Shown here one piece after another: positions 26,733 to 37,244 of a DNA stretch of 64,000 nucleotides. The position numbers and the translations under genes were made by a program. Every line of letters starts with the position of its first letter. Positions within the stretch are counted from its first letter, which is position 1. The stretch is from Lachnospiraceae bacterium (GTDB lineage: Bacteria; Bacillota; Clostridia; Lachnospirales; Lachnospiraceae), in the NCBI GenBank assembly GCA_017395635.1, contig JAFQOE010000031.1, forward strand, positions 1 through 64,000, read 5' to 3'. The notes under the pieces are model-generated. The model was given only the letters and a program-made list of their open reading frames with translations, did not search any database and was not told the origin of the DNA.

Positions 26733-26912
26733 ATGGAATATTTAACAACTGTAGAAATGTCAAAAAAATGGAATATTTCCTCAAGAAGAATTGGGGTTTT
26801 GTGTACCGAAGGAAGAATTGAAGGTGCAGTTAAGAAAGGTAAGATGTGGTTGATTCCTGGCGATACTCAAAAGCCTGCTGATGCAAGATTTAAAGAGAAA
26901 AGAGGAGAATAG
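26733..26912 (+). CDS. small helix-turn-helix protein (excisionase-like)
   Basis: A 59-residue protein with the winged-helix pattern of the excisionase/MerR-like family: YLTTVEMSKKWNISSRRI as helix-turn-helix, then GRIEGAVKKGKMWLIP, the usual beta-hairpin ending. The ribosome site is AGGGAGG. Its stop codon touches the ATG of the following DUF3800 gene, and this HTH plus DUF3800 pairing is a recurrent arrangement in Firmicutes genomes. It probably binds DNA and may control the pair. Confidence 0.75.
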   Translation: MEYLTTVEMSKKWNISSRRIGVLCTEGRIEGAVKKGKMWLIPGDTQKPADARFKEKRGE

Positions 26913-27704
26913 ATGAAAACATACATAGCGTATTTTGACGAAACTGGTGACGATGGAGTTACAACTGCATCATCTGACCATTTTGTTTTAACGAGTTTAT
27001 ATATGCCTGCGGAGAGTTGGCAACAGAACTTTAATCTCATGCGTGGATTACGTAAAGAATTACGTGATAAATATGGTTTCCATGTTACAGAAGAAATGCA
27101 TACAAAACATTTTCTAACAGACAAGAATCCTTACCGTAGTTATAACTGGTCTAAGGAAGTGAAGCAGGAAATTATAAAGGCATTTACACTTACGATTGCA
27201 GCTATGGACTTGAAGATTGTAAACGTGATTATTGATAAGACAAAATTTAAGGATAACAATTATCATATTTTGGAAAACGCTTTGAAATACAATATCCAGC
27301 GTATAGAGAATGATAGTGACGGTTAGTGGAACTATCTGATTATTACGGATGAAGGTAGAATAGCACCTATGAGAAAAACAGCAAGAGCAATACGTGCGTT
27401 TAATCCTATTCAGTCTAAGTATTCATATGGTTTTGTAAACCAACCGATTACGAATATGATAGAGGATATCATGGAAAAGAATTCATCGGAATCATATTTT
27501 ATACAGATATGTGACTTTGTATCATTCTTTATTCATTTGTATTTTAAGTTGGAATACAGGCATGAAGCATTACCAAAGCGTGTTGCAAATGTGATTGATG
27601 ACACATTCATAAAAAGAGTAATGGCTACATTAAAAAATTCAGGTCGATTAAACCTGAAAGCAAATGAGTCAAACCAATATGGACTTGTAATATATCCGAA
27701 GTAA
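26913..27704 (+). pseudogene. DUF3800 protein interrupted by a single stop codon
   Basis: The frame encodes a DUF3800 protein: the start MKTYIAYFDETGDDG with the family's acidic D/E cluster, then HILENALKYNIQRIENDSDG, a TAG at 27324-27326, and in the same frame WNYLIITDEGR to YGLVIYPK. No base is missing, so one nonsense change separates the halves (137 and about 125 residues). DUF3800 proteins have a predicted RNase H-like fold and are often found in genomic islands. As read the product would lose the conserved C-terminal acidic residue region. A sequencing error is also possible. Confidence 0.78.
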
Positions 27705-27863
27705 ATAAAAACACCACCTACATCGCATCTGCGGGTTCAGTGGTTCAATATTATTATATACAATGGATTGCAAGTTGTCAATGAAATTTTGGTTATATGG
27801 GAAGAGTACGTACGGTCTGTTATAATTTTGCAAACCATTGAAAGAGGAGGTTTTGTGTAAAAA

Positions 27864-27965
27864 ATGGCACAAGATATATTAGAAGATAATATTGTCAAAT
27901 ATGGTCGTTCATTACTTGATATATTACTACAAGACAAAACTGTCAATGACATTCTGATTTTGTAA
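27864..27965 (+). pseudogene. short frame resembling a DNA-methyltransferase N-terminus
   Basis: A 33-residue frame after an AGGAGG site. Its text NIVKYGRSLLDILLQDKT resembles the beginnings of some DNA-modification methyltransferases, after which it stops abruptly. It may be the stub of a deleted restriction-modification gene, or chance. Low certainty. Confidence 0.3.
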
Positions 27966-28036
27966 CTTTTTGGCGTTTATATTTTGTACTTTTTAGGCAA
28001 AAAAATTAATTGCCTGATTCAAATAAGGTATTTATT

Positions 28037-28065
28037 TTGCATTTTTAACGAAAATGTAATATATT
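28037..28065 (+). promoter_or_regulatory. promoter of the pullulanase gene
   Basis: TTGCAT (28037-28042), a 17-base spacer and TATATT (28060-28065) lie 63 bases before the ATG, in an otherwise very AT-rich stretch with no LacI-type palindrome noticed. Confidence 0.6.
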
Positions 28066-28128
28066 GAGAAGAAATGTAAGAAGTAAAATATATCAAGATG
28101 CATTTTAAGAGTAAAAAAGGAGAAGATT

Positions 28129-31100
28129 ATGAAAAGAAAAGGGTTACAGAAGAAGTTTTTTAGTGTTTTTCTTGCGGGCGCATTAGCGGTTCAGTCCCTT
28201 GCTAGTGTTCCTGTTATGAAAACCCATGCAGCAAGTGCAGAGGGGACGGCATATTCCCATCGTTTTTATGACAGCAATTATGATTCCCAATATGCATATT
28301 CTGGGAATGATTTAGGGTGTAATTATACTCCTCAATCAACCACATTTAAAGTATGGTCACCGGAAGCATCTTCCGTTGTGCTACGAAGATTTCGTCAGGG
28401 AAATGGAGATAACCTGATTGAAGAAAAGGTTATGGAAAAAGGGGATAAGGGTGTATGGAGTATTACCATTAATGGAGATATTGTAAATACATATTATACA
28501 TACAATGTTACAGTAAATGGTACCACCAAAGAGGCGGTGGACATTTATGCCAAAGCAGTTGGTGTAAATGGCGATAGAGGTATGGTAGTGGATTTGGATC
28601 GTACAGATCCGGCAAATTGGGACACCAATTATCAAAGAGAAAAGACAAATCTAAGTGATATTATTGTATGGGAAGTTCATATTAGAGACTTTTCCATTGA
28701 TGCCAGTTCCGGGGTTTCAGCAGAGAATCGCGGAAAGTATAAGGCTTTTACTGAGTCGACAACGGTCAATGGAGCAGGGAAAACAGCTTCTTGTGTGGAG
28801 TATTTAAAACAGCTGGGGGTAACTCACGTACAGATTCTTCCGATGTATGATTATGCTTCCGTGGATGAGACCAATGTGAGCAATAATCTTTCCTCAAACT
28901 ATAACTGGGGATATGATCCGGAAAACTATAATGCACCGGAAGGCTCTTACTCAAGTAATCCATATGATGGTAATGTACGTATTACAGAGATGAAAGAAAT
29001 GATTCAGGCATTACATGATGCAGGAATTAAAGTAATTATGGACGTGGTATATAACCATACCTATGACTCGGCAGATTCTAACCTGAATAAGATTATGCCG
29101 GGATATTATTACAAATTGAATAATGATAAGTCATTTAATAACCAGTCCGGTTGCGGAAATGCAACGAGAAGTGAAAGTGCCATGTATCGCAAATATATGA
29201 TTGATTCCCTTACGTATTGGGCAGAGGAATACAATCTGGATGGTTTTCGTTTTGACCTTATGGGAATTCATGATGTGACTACGATGAATCAGATTCGTAG
29301 TACTTTGGATTCCAAATTTGGGGAAGATACCATTGTGTTGTACGGTGAAGGCTGGACGGGAGATGGAAGTTATGATTCCAATAGTGCTCACAAAGCCAAT
29401 GAGGAACGATTAGATGATGGGATTGGTTATTTTAATGACCAGATTCGAGATGCATTAAAAGGTGAACACAAATTTGACGGAACCATTGGTTTGGTACAGA
29501 ATAATTATGTGCAAGGCAGTTATTTAGAGGAAGGACAAAAATGGCCCAATAATGTCTTTGGTGGAATTATGGGTTCTGTAGGAAAGACAGATGGGCAGTA
29601 TGGTATGTGGAGACCGTTTTGGTCTAAATCTTCCAACTGTGTCATCAGTTATGTATCTGCCCATGATAACCTTACTTTGTGGGATAAACTGACAGAAGGT
29701 TTTGGGAAAAACTATACCTCTACCGATGATAAATTAATAAAAATGAATAAAATGGCAGGAAGTGTTGTCCTTACATCAAAAGGTGGCGTGTTCATACAAG
29801 CGGGCGAAGAGTTTGCAAGAACCAAAAATGGAGACGATAATAGTTATGCATCATCAGATCATGTGAATAAAATTGATTGGAACAGAGTAAATACGTATTC
29901 TTCTGTTCAAAAGTATTATGAAGGCATGATAAAGATTCGTAAGGCATTTTCCGGTTTCCGCTCCGTAACAACAAGAAGTGGAGATAACTGGAATCCAAAC
30001 AATAATAATTTGGAGTGGATTAATAAGGATCAAAATGGTCTGGTTGCATTTTATGAAACAAACAGTGTAGAGGGTGAGTGGAATAGAGTTGCTGTGTTAA
30101 TAAACAATGCAACTTCGGATACAACCGTTAATTTATCCAAATCTAATAATTGGGTGATAATTGCAGATGGAACAACGGCAGGTTTGGAAAAGATAAAAGA
30201 AACAGGTTCTAATGTGACAATTCCCGGCAAATCAGTTGTAGTAGCACTTCCAAAGGATACTTTTGAAGCATGTAACATTTCGGAGAATAAAGAACCAAAG
30301 ATTTTGGTAGATAGTTCTTATGAAGTGGCAGAGGGAGAAAGTTTATCTTTTACAGCGCAAATTTCTGACCCGGATGGGGATTCTTTAACCGTAAATACCA
30401 CAGGTATGTCCAGTATGTCAGGTGCGACATTTAATGCATCTACAGGAACATTTCAATGGACAAGTGCAGTTGCAGGAAACTATACATTTACGCTAACAGT
30501 AACCGATGGTAAAGCTACAGTAACAAAGAACATAACCGTTACGGTAACGGAAAAGACAACAGTTCTTAAGAATCTGATTGCAGAGATTGAACAGACAGGT
30601 TATCCAAAGATTCAATATACAGACAATGTGTGGACAGCGTTTGATAATGCTTTGAAACAGGCGAAGAATGTAGTTTCGGATGGTGAAAGAGACGATGCCA
30701 AAATACAGGCGGCTTACAACCTTTTGAAAACTACTTATGAAGTACTAAAGAATGAAGCACAAGCAAGGACACAATTGGAGAGTGTACTCGAGCAAGGAAA
30801 AACAAGACTTGCAATTGCCAAGGCTGATGCAGCGAACTATGATGTGGCAGCAATTGAAGATTTAGAAACGGTAGTTGCTGATGTCACAGAGTATTTAAAA
30901 ACAGCTCATGAAGTAACTAGTTATGAAAGTAACACAGACGATTTAGAAGATGCGATAAAGGCTTGTGTTTCGCTAAAGGCGAATCCAACCATTCGTGTAA
31001 AAGCTAGCGATTGGAGTTCTCCGGCAATTTACATTTGGCAAGGTTCAGGAGATGGTGCAACCAAGCTTGCAGGAGATTGGCCGGGAACAAAATTGACAAC

Positions 31101-33618
31101 AAAGGATGCAGAAGGCTGGTATGTCTATGAGTTGCCGGAGAATACAACAGGATATTCATTGATTGTAAATGATGGTGTTATGAATACGGCAACCCAGACG
31201 TCGGATATTACCGGTATCAATGGAAGTGTGGACGTTACGGTCACTTCTTTTTCCGGTAAGACTTGTACCTATACAAAGACAGAACATGAAGTGGGAAGTG
31301 GTACACCCAAAGTAGATAAGAGCCACTTAGCCTCTGTTGTGGAACAGGCAGAACAGCTCATACAGGAGAAGCCGGACAGTGCAATGATTAGTGAATTAAC
31401 CACATCTACCACATTAGCAAAAATGGTTTATACCAATGAAGAGGCATCTCAAGTAGAAGTTAATCAGGCTGTGAGAACTTTAAAACAAGCCATAAAGGTA
31501 GTGCAGGAAGAAAAGGAACTAATTCCACCAAATGCGCCAACCGATATGACAGTGACCGATTCTGTAGGAAAAGTGTCAGATATTCCATTAAGCACAGGAT
31601 GGGAATGGGCAGATGAAGACAAAAATAAGAGCGTGGAAAGTGGAAGTACAATTACTGTAACTGCGATATATACGGGTAATGATAAAGAGAACTATCAGAA
31701 CACAGAGGTGGAAGTAAAGATTACTAAAAAGGTTACCACTTGTCAGCACAAGGACACAAAAATCATAAACGCAAAAGAAGCAACCTGTAAACAAGCAGGA
31801 TATGAAGGGGATCTTTATTGTAATGATTGTACTCAAATTATTCAGTACGGTGCGGAAATTCCAACAAAAGAACATCAGTGGGATGAGGGTACGAACTTAG
31901 GAAATGGCAGTGTTCAATATGTATGCGGTTTGTGTACGGAGACAAAAATAGAAACCATATCTTGTTCATTTGACGTTTTGGTCTATACAGAGGAATATGT
32001 GTATGATGGCACGGAAAAGAAACCATCGGTTGTTGTGATGGATGGTGATAAAGTGTTGGTAGAAGACACAGATTATTTCGTGGTCTATCAGAATAATATT
32101 GATGCTTGCAATAAGGAACAGGCAACAGCAAATTCCAATATACCAACGGTGATTGTTAAAGGAAAAGGAAATTATGTAAATGCCACTATTACAAATGGCA
32201 CCACTACTTTTTCCATTATGCCAAGAGACTTGAACATGGAGGGGATAAGTATTTCGGATATTACAGAAGAATATACTTATACCGGTAATGCAATAGAACC
32301 TGTAATTACAATTGTAGACAGCATAGTATCCATAAAAGAAGAGGATTACACAGTTTCTTATAGCAATCATATCAATGCAGGAACCGCAACTGTAACCATA
32401 ACCGGAACAGGGAATTATAAGGGTGTGATTAAGAAGACGTTTATAATCCGGAAGGCAACATTTCCGATGAATGTACCTCAAGATATATGTGTATCTGTTG
32501 AGAATAAAACAGTTTCTAATGTGGAACTACCTGCTAACTGGAAGTGGTTGGATACAGATAAAGATCAGGTGATAGAGCTTGGAAAGACTCTTTCGGTAAC
32601 TGCAGTGTATGAAGGCGTAGACAAGGATAATTATGAAAATTTGACTGTGACAATTCACTTGACAGGAATTGATTGTAAACATCTGGATAAATCAAAATAC
32701 GAAATTAGAGGTAGCGTGTCTGCAACCTGTACAGAAAACGGATATACCGGTGATACGTATTGTGCTGATTGTCAAACAAAAGTTTCTTCCGGTAAAGTGA
32801 TTGAGGCAACAGGTCATCAATGGGACTTAGGTACAATTACAAAAGAGCCGACGCAAACAACAGATGGTGAAATAATCTATACTTGTGTAACTTGTAAGGA
32901 GCAAAAGAAAGAAGTAATCAAAGCTACAGGTGGTTCGACTGATGAAACACAAACAACACAAGCTCCAAAAGAAGGAACAATACTAACAGATTCATTGTCT
33001 GGAGGTAGCTATGAAGTGACGTTGTCCGGTCTTACAGGTGGAACTGTAATATATAAGAAACCAATCAATAAAAATGCCAAACAAGTAACAATTCCTGCAA
33101 CAGTAACAATAAATGGTATTACATACAAGGTGACTTATATTGGAGAAGATGCGTTTAAGAAAAATAAAAAATTGGAAAAACTTACAATTCAAAACAATAT
33201 AGAAGTAATAGAAGAAAACGCATTTTATGGATGTACAAGCTTGAAGACTGTTACACTTGGAAAAGATGTAGAGGTGATATCAAAAGGTGCATTTTATGGT
33301 TGTAAGAACCTTACAAAAGTAACATTAGATAAGAATTTGGTGGTTATTGGTGATAAGGCCTTTTATAAATGTTCGAAGCTAAAAAGTATTACCATTCCAT
33401 CAAAAGTGAGTAAGATAGGAAAAAGCGCATTTTATGGTTGTAAGAAATTAATGAATATAACCATAAAAACAAAAAAACTTACATCCAAAAAGATTGGTAG
33501 TAATGCATTTAGCAAAACTTTTTCCAGTGCAAAGGTAAAGGTTCCAAAGACAAAGCTTAGCGCATATAAAAAATTCCTTTATAAGAAAGGGTTCAATAAA
33601 AAAGCAGTGGTTAAATAA
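28129..33618 (+). CDS. pulA: secreted multi-domain type I pullulanase (GH13)
   Basis: A 1829-residue extracellular alpha-1,6-glucan debranching enzyme. A signal peptide (residues 1-35, THAA) is followed by a CBM48-like N-terminal domain, the pullulanase signature YNWGYDP (258-264), and the GH13 catalytic set: DVVYNHT, nucleophile Asp376 in FRFDLMG, acid Glu407 in YGEGW, and Asp513 in SAHDN. Further on come an Ig/cadherin-like domain (about 720-800), helical FIVAR-like regions, a CBM26-like starch-binding module (about 960-1050, WSSPAIYIWQ), MBG-like domains, cysteine-rich repeats (YTGDTYCADC) and a C-terminal BspA LRR block (about 1660-1800). No LPXTG motif is seen; the LRR/lysine-rich end shared with the 309 gene may hold it to the surface. 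The signalling gene and debranching enzyme downstream suggest a starch-use locus. Confidence 0.93.
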   Translation: MKRKGLQKKFFSVFLAGALAVQSLASVPVMKTHAASAEGTAYSHRFYDSNYDSQYAYSGNDLGCNYTPQSTTFKVWSPEASSVVLRRFRQGNGDNLIEEKVMEKGDKGVWSITINGDIVNTYYTYNVTVNGTTKEAVDIYAKAVGVNGDRGMVVDLDRTDPANWDTNYQREKTNLSDIIVWEVHIRDFSIDASSGVSAENRGKYKAFTESTTVNGAGKTASCVEYLKQLGVTHVQILPMYDYASVDETNVSNNLSSNYNWGYDPENYNAPEGSYSSNPYDGNVRITEMKEMIQALHDAGIKVIMDVVYNHTYDSADSNLNKIMPGYYYKLNNDKSFNNQSGCGNATRSESAMYRKYMIDSLTYWAEEYNLDGFRFDLMGIHDVTTMNQIRSTLDSKFGEDTIVLYGEGWTGDGSYDSNSAHKANEERLDDGIGYFNDQIRDALKGEHKFDGTIGLVQNNYVQGSYLEEGQKWPNNVFGGIMGSVGKTDGQYGMWRPFWSKSSNCVISYVSAHDNLTLWDKLTEGFGKNYTSTDDKLIKMNKMAGSVVLTSKGGVFIQAGEEFARTKNGDDNSYASSDHVNKIDWNRVNTYSSVQKYYEGMIKIRKAFSGFRSVTTRSGDNWNPNNNNLEWINKDQNGLVAFYETNSVEGEWNRVAVLINNATSDTTVNLSKSNNWVIIADGTTAGLEKIKETGSNVTIPGKSVVVALPKDTFEACNISENKEPKILVDSSYEVAEGESLSFTAQISDPDGDSLTVNTTGMSSMSGATFNASTGTFQWTSAVAGNYTFTLTVTDGKATVTKNITVTVTEKTTVLKNLIAEIEQTGYPKIQYTDNVWTAFDNALKQAKNVVSDGERDDAKIQAAYNLLKTTYEVLKNEAQARTQLESVLEQGKTRLAIAKADAANYDVAAIEDLETVVADVTEYLKTAHEVTSYESNTDDLEDAIKACVSLKANPTIRVKASDWSSPAIYIWQGSGDGATKLAGDWPGTKLTTKDAEGWYVYELPENTTGYSLIVNDGVMNTATQTSDITGINGSVDVTVTSFSGKTCTYTKTEHEVGSGTPKVDKSHLASVVEQAEQLIQEKPDSAMISELTTSTTLAKMVYTNEEASQVEVNQAVRTLKQAIKVVQEEKELIPPNAPTDMTVTDSVGKVSDIPLSTGWEWADEDKNKSVESGSTITVTAIYTGNDKENYQNTEVEVKITKKVTTCQHKDTKIINAKEATCKQAGYEGDLYCNDCTQIIQYGAEIPTKEHQWDEGTNLGNGSVQYVCGLCTETKIETISCSFDVLVYTEEYVYDGTEKKPSVVVMDGDKVLVEDTDYFVVYQNNIDACNKEQATANSNIPTVIVKGKGNYVNATITNGTTTFSIMPRDLNMEGISISDITEEYTYTGNAIEPVITIVDSIVSIKEEDYTVSYSNHINAGTATVTITGTGNYKGVIKKTFIIRKATFPMNVPQDICVSVENKTVSNVELPANWKWLDTDKDQVIELGKTLSVTAVYEGVDKDNYENLTVTIHLTGIDCKHLDKSKYEIRGSVSATCTENGYTGDTYCADCQTKVSSGKVIEATGHQWDLGTITKEPTQTTDGEIIYTCVTCKEQKKEVIKATGGSTDETQTTQAPKEGTILTDSLSGGSYEVTLSGLTGGTVIYKKPINKNAKQVTIPATVTINGITYKVTYIGEDAFKKNKKLEKLTIQNNIEVIEENAFYGCTSLKTVTLGKDVEVISKGAFYGCKNLTKVTLDKNLVVIGDKAFYKCSKLKSITIPSKVSKIGKSAFYGCKKLMNITIKTKKLTSKKIGSNAFSKTFSSAKVKVPKTKLSAYKKFLYKKGFNKKAVVK

Positions 33619-33640
33619 AGTGCTGACAATCGGGGCTGTT

Positions 33641-33669
33641 GCCCTGGTAGATTAATAATCTGCTAGGGC
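33641..33669 (+). terminator. strong hairpin after the pullulanase gene
   Basis: A 13-bp stem (GCCCTGGTAGATT against AATCTGCTAGGGC, two G.U pairs) 22 bases after the stop. It has no U-tract, so it may protect the message 3' end rather than terminate. The ~145 bases between it and the next start hold only a short unexplained frame. Confidence 0.5.
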
Positions 33670-33816
33670 AAATAAGAAAGCTGAAATTTCCGATAAGGAA
33701 GAAGACGATGTGTTTTGGGTTACTAAATTTCATATGCAAGGTGGTAAAATTAGAAAAACTGTACTTGCAAGGTAAAGGTCGAAAGATATACTATGCAGTA
33801 GAATTGAGGGTATGTT

Positions 33817-36800
33817 ATGGAGTATGGAAGTTCAACAAATTATATGCTTAAATTGATGAAGTCCTTCTGTGATAAACATCTGAATAATTACATGTTTATA
33901 AAAAATTATAATACGCTTTTTTTGCCAGAGGATGATATGAGAAAAATTGTAGAGGAGATGAATGAGGAATATTGTTTTCTTTACTACAAATTTCAAAAGC
34001 ATCAAATGGTAGAACCTTATCAACCATTCTTGGGGTGGATTAAAGAGGTGTATCACAAATATTTTATAGATGAAACACCGGAACAGTTTGTCAAAAATGC
34101 TAAGGTGTATCCATTACAACAATATTCTTTTTCACAGTATCTCCGAACCGGAAAGGCTGAGAGAATAGAAGATTTTTTTATTAATGAGTTAGGATATGAA
34201 AAAAAGCGAATGTTAGATTCGATTCGCAATCTATATCAGTATATTAGCTCCAGGAAAAAAATCTTTATGGTTATGGAAAGTATTCATTTGACCAATTTAT
34301 CCGGAATCAATGCATTGTATCATATGATGCTTGGGGTAAATCATGGTAATATTAAAATCTTTGCCACATATAATGAAAGTTATCATATTCCGGATTATAT
34401 ATTAAAAGATTGGAAAAAGTTTATACTGGAAATAGAAAAACAGAATTGCCAATATGAATGGGGGCAGATGGATGCAGCGATTACTGTAGATGCTCAGGAT
34501 GTTTTTATCCCTTGTGAAGAGTGCGTGGAAGAGTACTTGAAAAAGTCCGCTAATATGTACTATTTTTTGGCTTACGAAGATGCACATTATTATCTGAATA
34601 TTATTAATGAAAAAATTAATTATGATAGTTTCACAATTTCCAAGGAACAGTATGCCAGATTTTTGCAAATTTTTGCGCTTATTGAGCTTTATAGTAAGAA
34701 ATATACAAGAGTTTTACAGATATGTGACTATATAGGCGATTTGGCAGATGAACTGAAGGATGACAAATTGTTATATAACTGTAATTATATTTGTGCAATG
34801 ACACAGTATGGAGTGGAGAAGTTAGAAAGCAAAGTTAGTGGTTATGTACAAACATGTATAGATATTGCAAAGGGGTGGAATGATTCATTAGCGGAGTATA
34901 AGCCGGAACTTTTGAAGCTTATTTCAGATTGTAATTACTGGAGGGATATATTTAATGATGATTTTTCTATGGGTATAGGTGAAGAATTCTTAGAACGAAC
35001 AGAAAAGTTTGGTTTTAAGAATATCCTGGCATATATTTGTATTTATTGTTTTGAATCAGAAGAAAAAGAAGTCTTGGACGCTGCTAAGAATGGAACGGAA
35101 TTAAAGTATTTTAAGAAGGGTGTAGAATTAGCAACGGAACTTGAGAATTACGATTTGCTTATTTCTGCATATACCAAAAATATTATTGCCTTTTCCAGAT
35201 GTGGTTGTTATGAATATGTGGAAGAAATGTACCAAAAGAAATTAGAGGCAATTCAAATAGAAAATAATCTATTACGAATGGTGCATACCTATAATGGAAT
35301 GGGATATAATGCCAGTAAGACGGAAAAGTATCAATTAGCAGAAGAATATTATTGTAAAAGCTTGAATCATTTGTTGGAACTGGAAAATGCAGAAGAAATT
35401 GCAATTACCATATACAATAGTGCCCTTAACAAAATGTTGGCGAGGGAATATGCTTATGCTTCAGAAGATTTACTATTACTAACACGAATTATTGATATAT
35501 TAGGAATACATACTCTTACGATTACTAATCCATCTAAGTTTTATGCCATGCTAGGAATTTGTAGCTTTTATTTAGGGGAAGACTATCGATGTTTTTATTG
35601 TTTAAATCGAATGGATGCATATGTATGTCATTTGGACTATGTGGAAGGCAAGGAAAAATATCGATATTGGTATGATGTTTTATTTATGAAGACCCTTCTT
35701 CAGGCGATGTTATATGTTCAGGATGGAAAGTTTGAGGAAGCAGAAGAAAAATTTACAAAAGCAAAGTATTATATGGATATAGATAAGGAAAATATTTCTT
35801 TTAATTATCCTTTGTATGTACATGAAAAGGCAAAATTTTATGAAATTTTAGGAAAAGAAGAAGAGAGGGAAAGAGTACTAAGGAAAGGTATAGAATTCTG
35901 TAATGAAAACAAATTTTATTTGAGAAGTAATATTTTTAGTGCTGCACTTTATAAAGAAAGAGAGGTAGGGAAAAAGGCAATTGCTTTAAAAAGAGAGGTT
36001 ACCAACGAACAAATTTTGGCAGTAGTTGAGAAACTGGCATTGCAAAAGGAACTGGAGAATAGCAAAAAAGATAATAGTTTTCTTGCGGTTTGGCAAGAAC
36101 TTTTGAGTAAATGTAAAAATGCAGAAGAGTTTATGCCACAGGCGTTTCGTTTGTTAAAGAATCATTTCAATTTTGACGGAGTTTTCATGATTGGTGTGAT
36201 GGATCAGCAACCTACAATAGAGTATATGGATTGTCCGGAGGTAGAAAAGGATGTTGATAATGTTACAAGAAGAATTAATAATTTTACAGAAGCTGATTTG
36301 CAAAGAATTGCAAAGTATTTTGAGGAAGAACGAAATGTTATTCTAACCAATCGTGTGGAAAAGGGATTTTTAGAATATAAGGAATTACTTGAACTAATTG
36401 GATTATATCAAGTAGTTACGTTGTTCGCTGCACCTCTTTATCATAATCAAGGAAAATTAAGTGGTGTTTTGATTGGTTATGTAGAAATGAAAAATTATAC
36501 AATTGCCAATCGCTTTTTATTAAAAGAACAGGATTTGGTTATTCTTAAATTGGCTAGTGAACAGTTGCATAATGTGTTGGAACGTTTGAATTATATGAGC
36601 CTTATTCAGCAGATGAATGGACAGTTGTCCGATATGGCTGTTACCGATTTGCTAACGGGTCTGTATAATCGACAAGGATTTGAAAAGTTAATAAATAGTG
36701 CAGAAAATGAGAATGACGTAAATAAAGTGATTTTATACTTGGATTTAGATAATTTCAAATACTATAATGATACCTTTGGCCATGAACTTGGAGATTATGT

Positions 36801-37179
36801 CTTGATTCGATTTGCGCAAGTATTAACTGATGTTGTGAAGGATCAAGGTTATGCTGTTCGATATGGCGGAGATGAATTTGTTCTTGTTTTTGATCAAAAG
36901 GATAAATTTTTTGCAAAAGAGGTAGGGCAAAACATAATTCAGATGATTGAACAAAATGTAATTCCTGCGTTGCGACAAAAGATTGGTGTCGATACAGTAA
37001 TTCCAAAAGAAAGAGTATTAACGTGTTCTATTGGAATTTCAGAATGTAAGGGATCAGAAAGCATTGCAGAGTCGTTAAATAATGCTGATAAAGCATTATA
37101 TTATGTCAAAAAAAGTACAAAGAATAGTTGTGTATGTTGGGAGGATTTACAACAATATAATCTATCACCAATTTCGTAA
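33817..37179 (+). CDS. TPR/GAF/GGDEF diguanylate cyclase-type signalling protein
   Basis: An 1120-residue cytoplasmic protein without membrane segments. The first ~230 residues resemble a degenerate STAND/AAA-like region without a clear P-loop. Residues about 290-720 are helical repeats of TPR type (MGYNASKTEKYQLAEEYYCKSL). About 770-930 looks like a GAF domain. The C-terminus is a GGDEF domain with TDLLTGLYNRQGF and an intact GGDEF at 1017-1021, so c-di-GMP synthesis is expected. The product-inhibition RxxD site before GGDEF is absent (the matching residues are KDQG). No EAL partner lies nearby. Its place between a secreted pullulanase and an intracellular debranching enzyme suggests it senses or signals about alpha-glucan use; that link is inference. 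Confidence 0.85.
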   Translation: MEYGSSTNYMLKLMKSFCDKHLNNYMFIKNYNTLFLPEDDMRKIVEEMNEEYCFLYYKFQKHQMVEPYQPFLGWIKEVYHKYFIDETPEQFVKNAKVYPLQQYSFSQYLRTGKAERIEDFFINELGYEKKRMLDSIRNLYQYISSRKKIFMVMESIHLTNLSGINALYHMMLGVNHGNIKIFATYNESYHIPDYILKDWKKFILEIEKQNCQYEWGQMDAAITVDAQDVFIPCEECVEEYLKKSANMYYFLAYEDAHYYLNIINEKINYDSFTISKEQYARFLQIFALIELYSKKYTRVLQICDYIGDLADELKDDKLLYNCNYICAMTQYGVEKLESKVSGYVQTCIDIAKGWNDSLAEYKPELLKLISDCNYWRDIFNDDFSMGIGEEFLERTEKFGFKNILAYICIYCFESEEKEVLDAAKNGTELKYFKKGVELATELENYDLLISAYTKNIIAFSRCGCYEYVEEMYQKKLEAIQIENNLLRMVHTYNGMGYNASKTEKYQLAEEYYCKSLNHLLELENAEEIAITIYNSALNKMLAREYAYASEDLLLLTRIIDILGIHTLTITNPSKFYAMLGICSFYLGEDYRCFYCLNRMDAYVCHLDYVEGKEKYRYWYDVLFMKTLLQAMLYVQDGKFEEAEEKFTKAKYYMDIDKENISFNYPLYVHEKAKFYEILGKEEERERVLRKGIEFCNENKFYLRSNIFSAALYKEREVGKKAIALKREVTNEQILAVVEKLALQKELENSKKDNSFLAVWQELLSKCKNAEEFMPQAFRLLKNHFNFDGVFMIGVMDQQPTIEYMDCPEVEKDVDNVTRRINNFTEADLQRIAKYFEEERNVILTNRVEKGFLEYKELLELIGLYQVVTLFAAPLYHNQGKLSGVLIGYVEMKNYTIANRFLLKEQDLVILKLASEQLHNVLERLNYMSLIQQMNGQLSDMAVTDLLTGLYNRQGFEKLINSAENENDVNKVILYLDLDNFKYYNDTFGHELGDYVLIRFAQVLTDVVKDQGYAVRYGGDEFVLVFDQKDKFFAKEVGQNIIQMIEQNVIPALRQKIGVDTVIPKERVLTCSIGISECKGSESIAESLNNADKALYYVKKSTKNSCVCWEDLQQYNLSPIS

Positions 37180-37244
37180 CTGTTCAGTAGCGTTACAGTT
37201 ACAATTGTTTATAAGTAAATAGTGAAATGATTAGGAGAAAGAAT

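Noticed and set aside
27324..27326. Recoded TAG (pyrrolysine) in the DUF3800 gene
   Set aside because: No pylT/pylS evidence and no known need for pyrrolysine in this family; a nonsense mutation is simpler.
37176..37202. Terminator after the GGDEF gene
   Set aside because: GTAACTG/CAGTTAC can pair but the stem includes the stop codon and there is no U-run.
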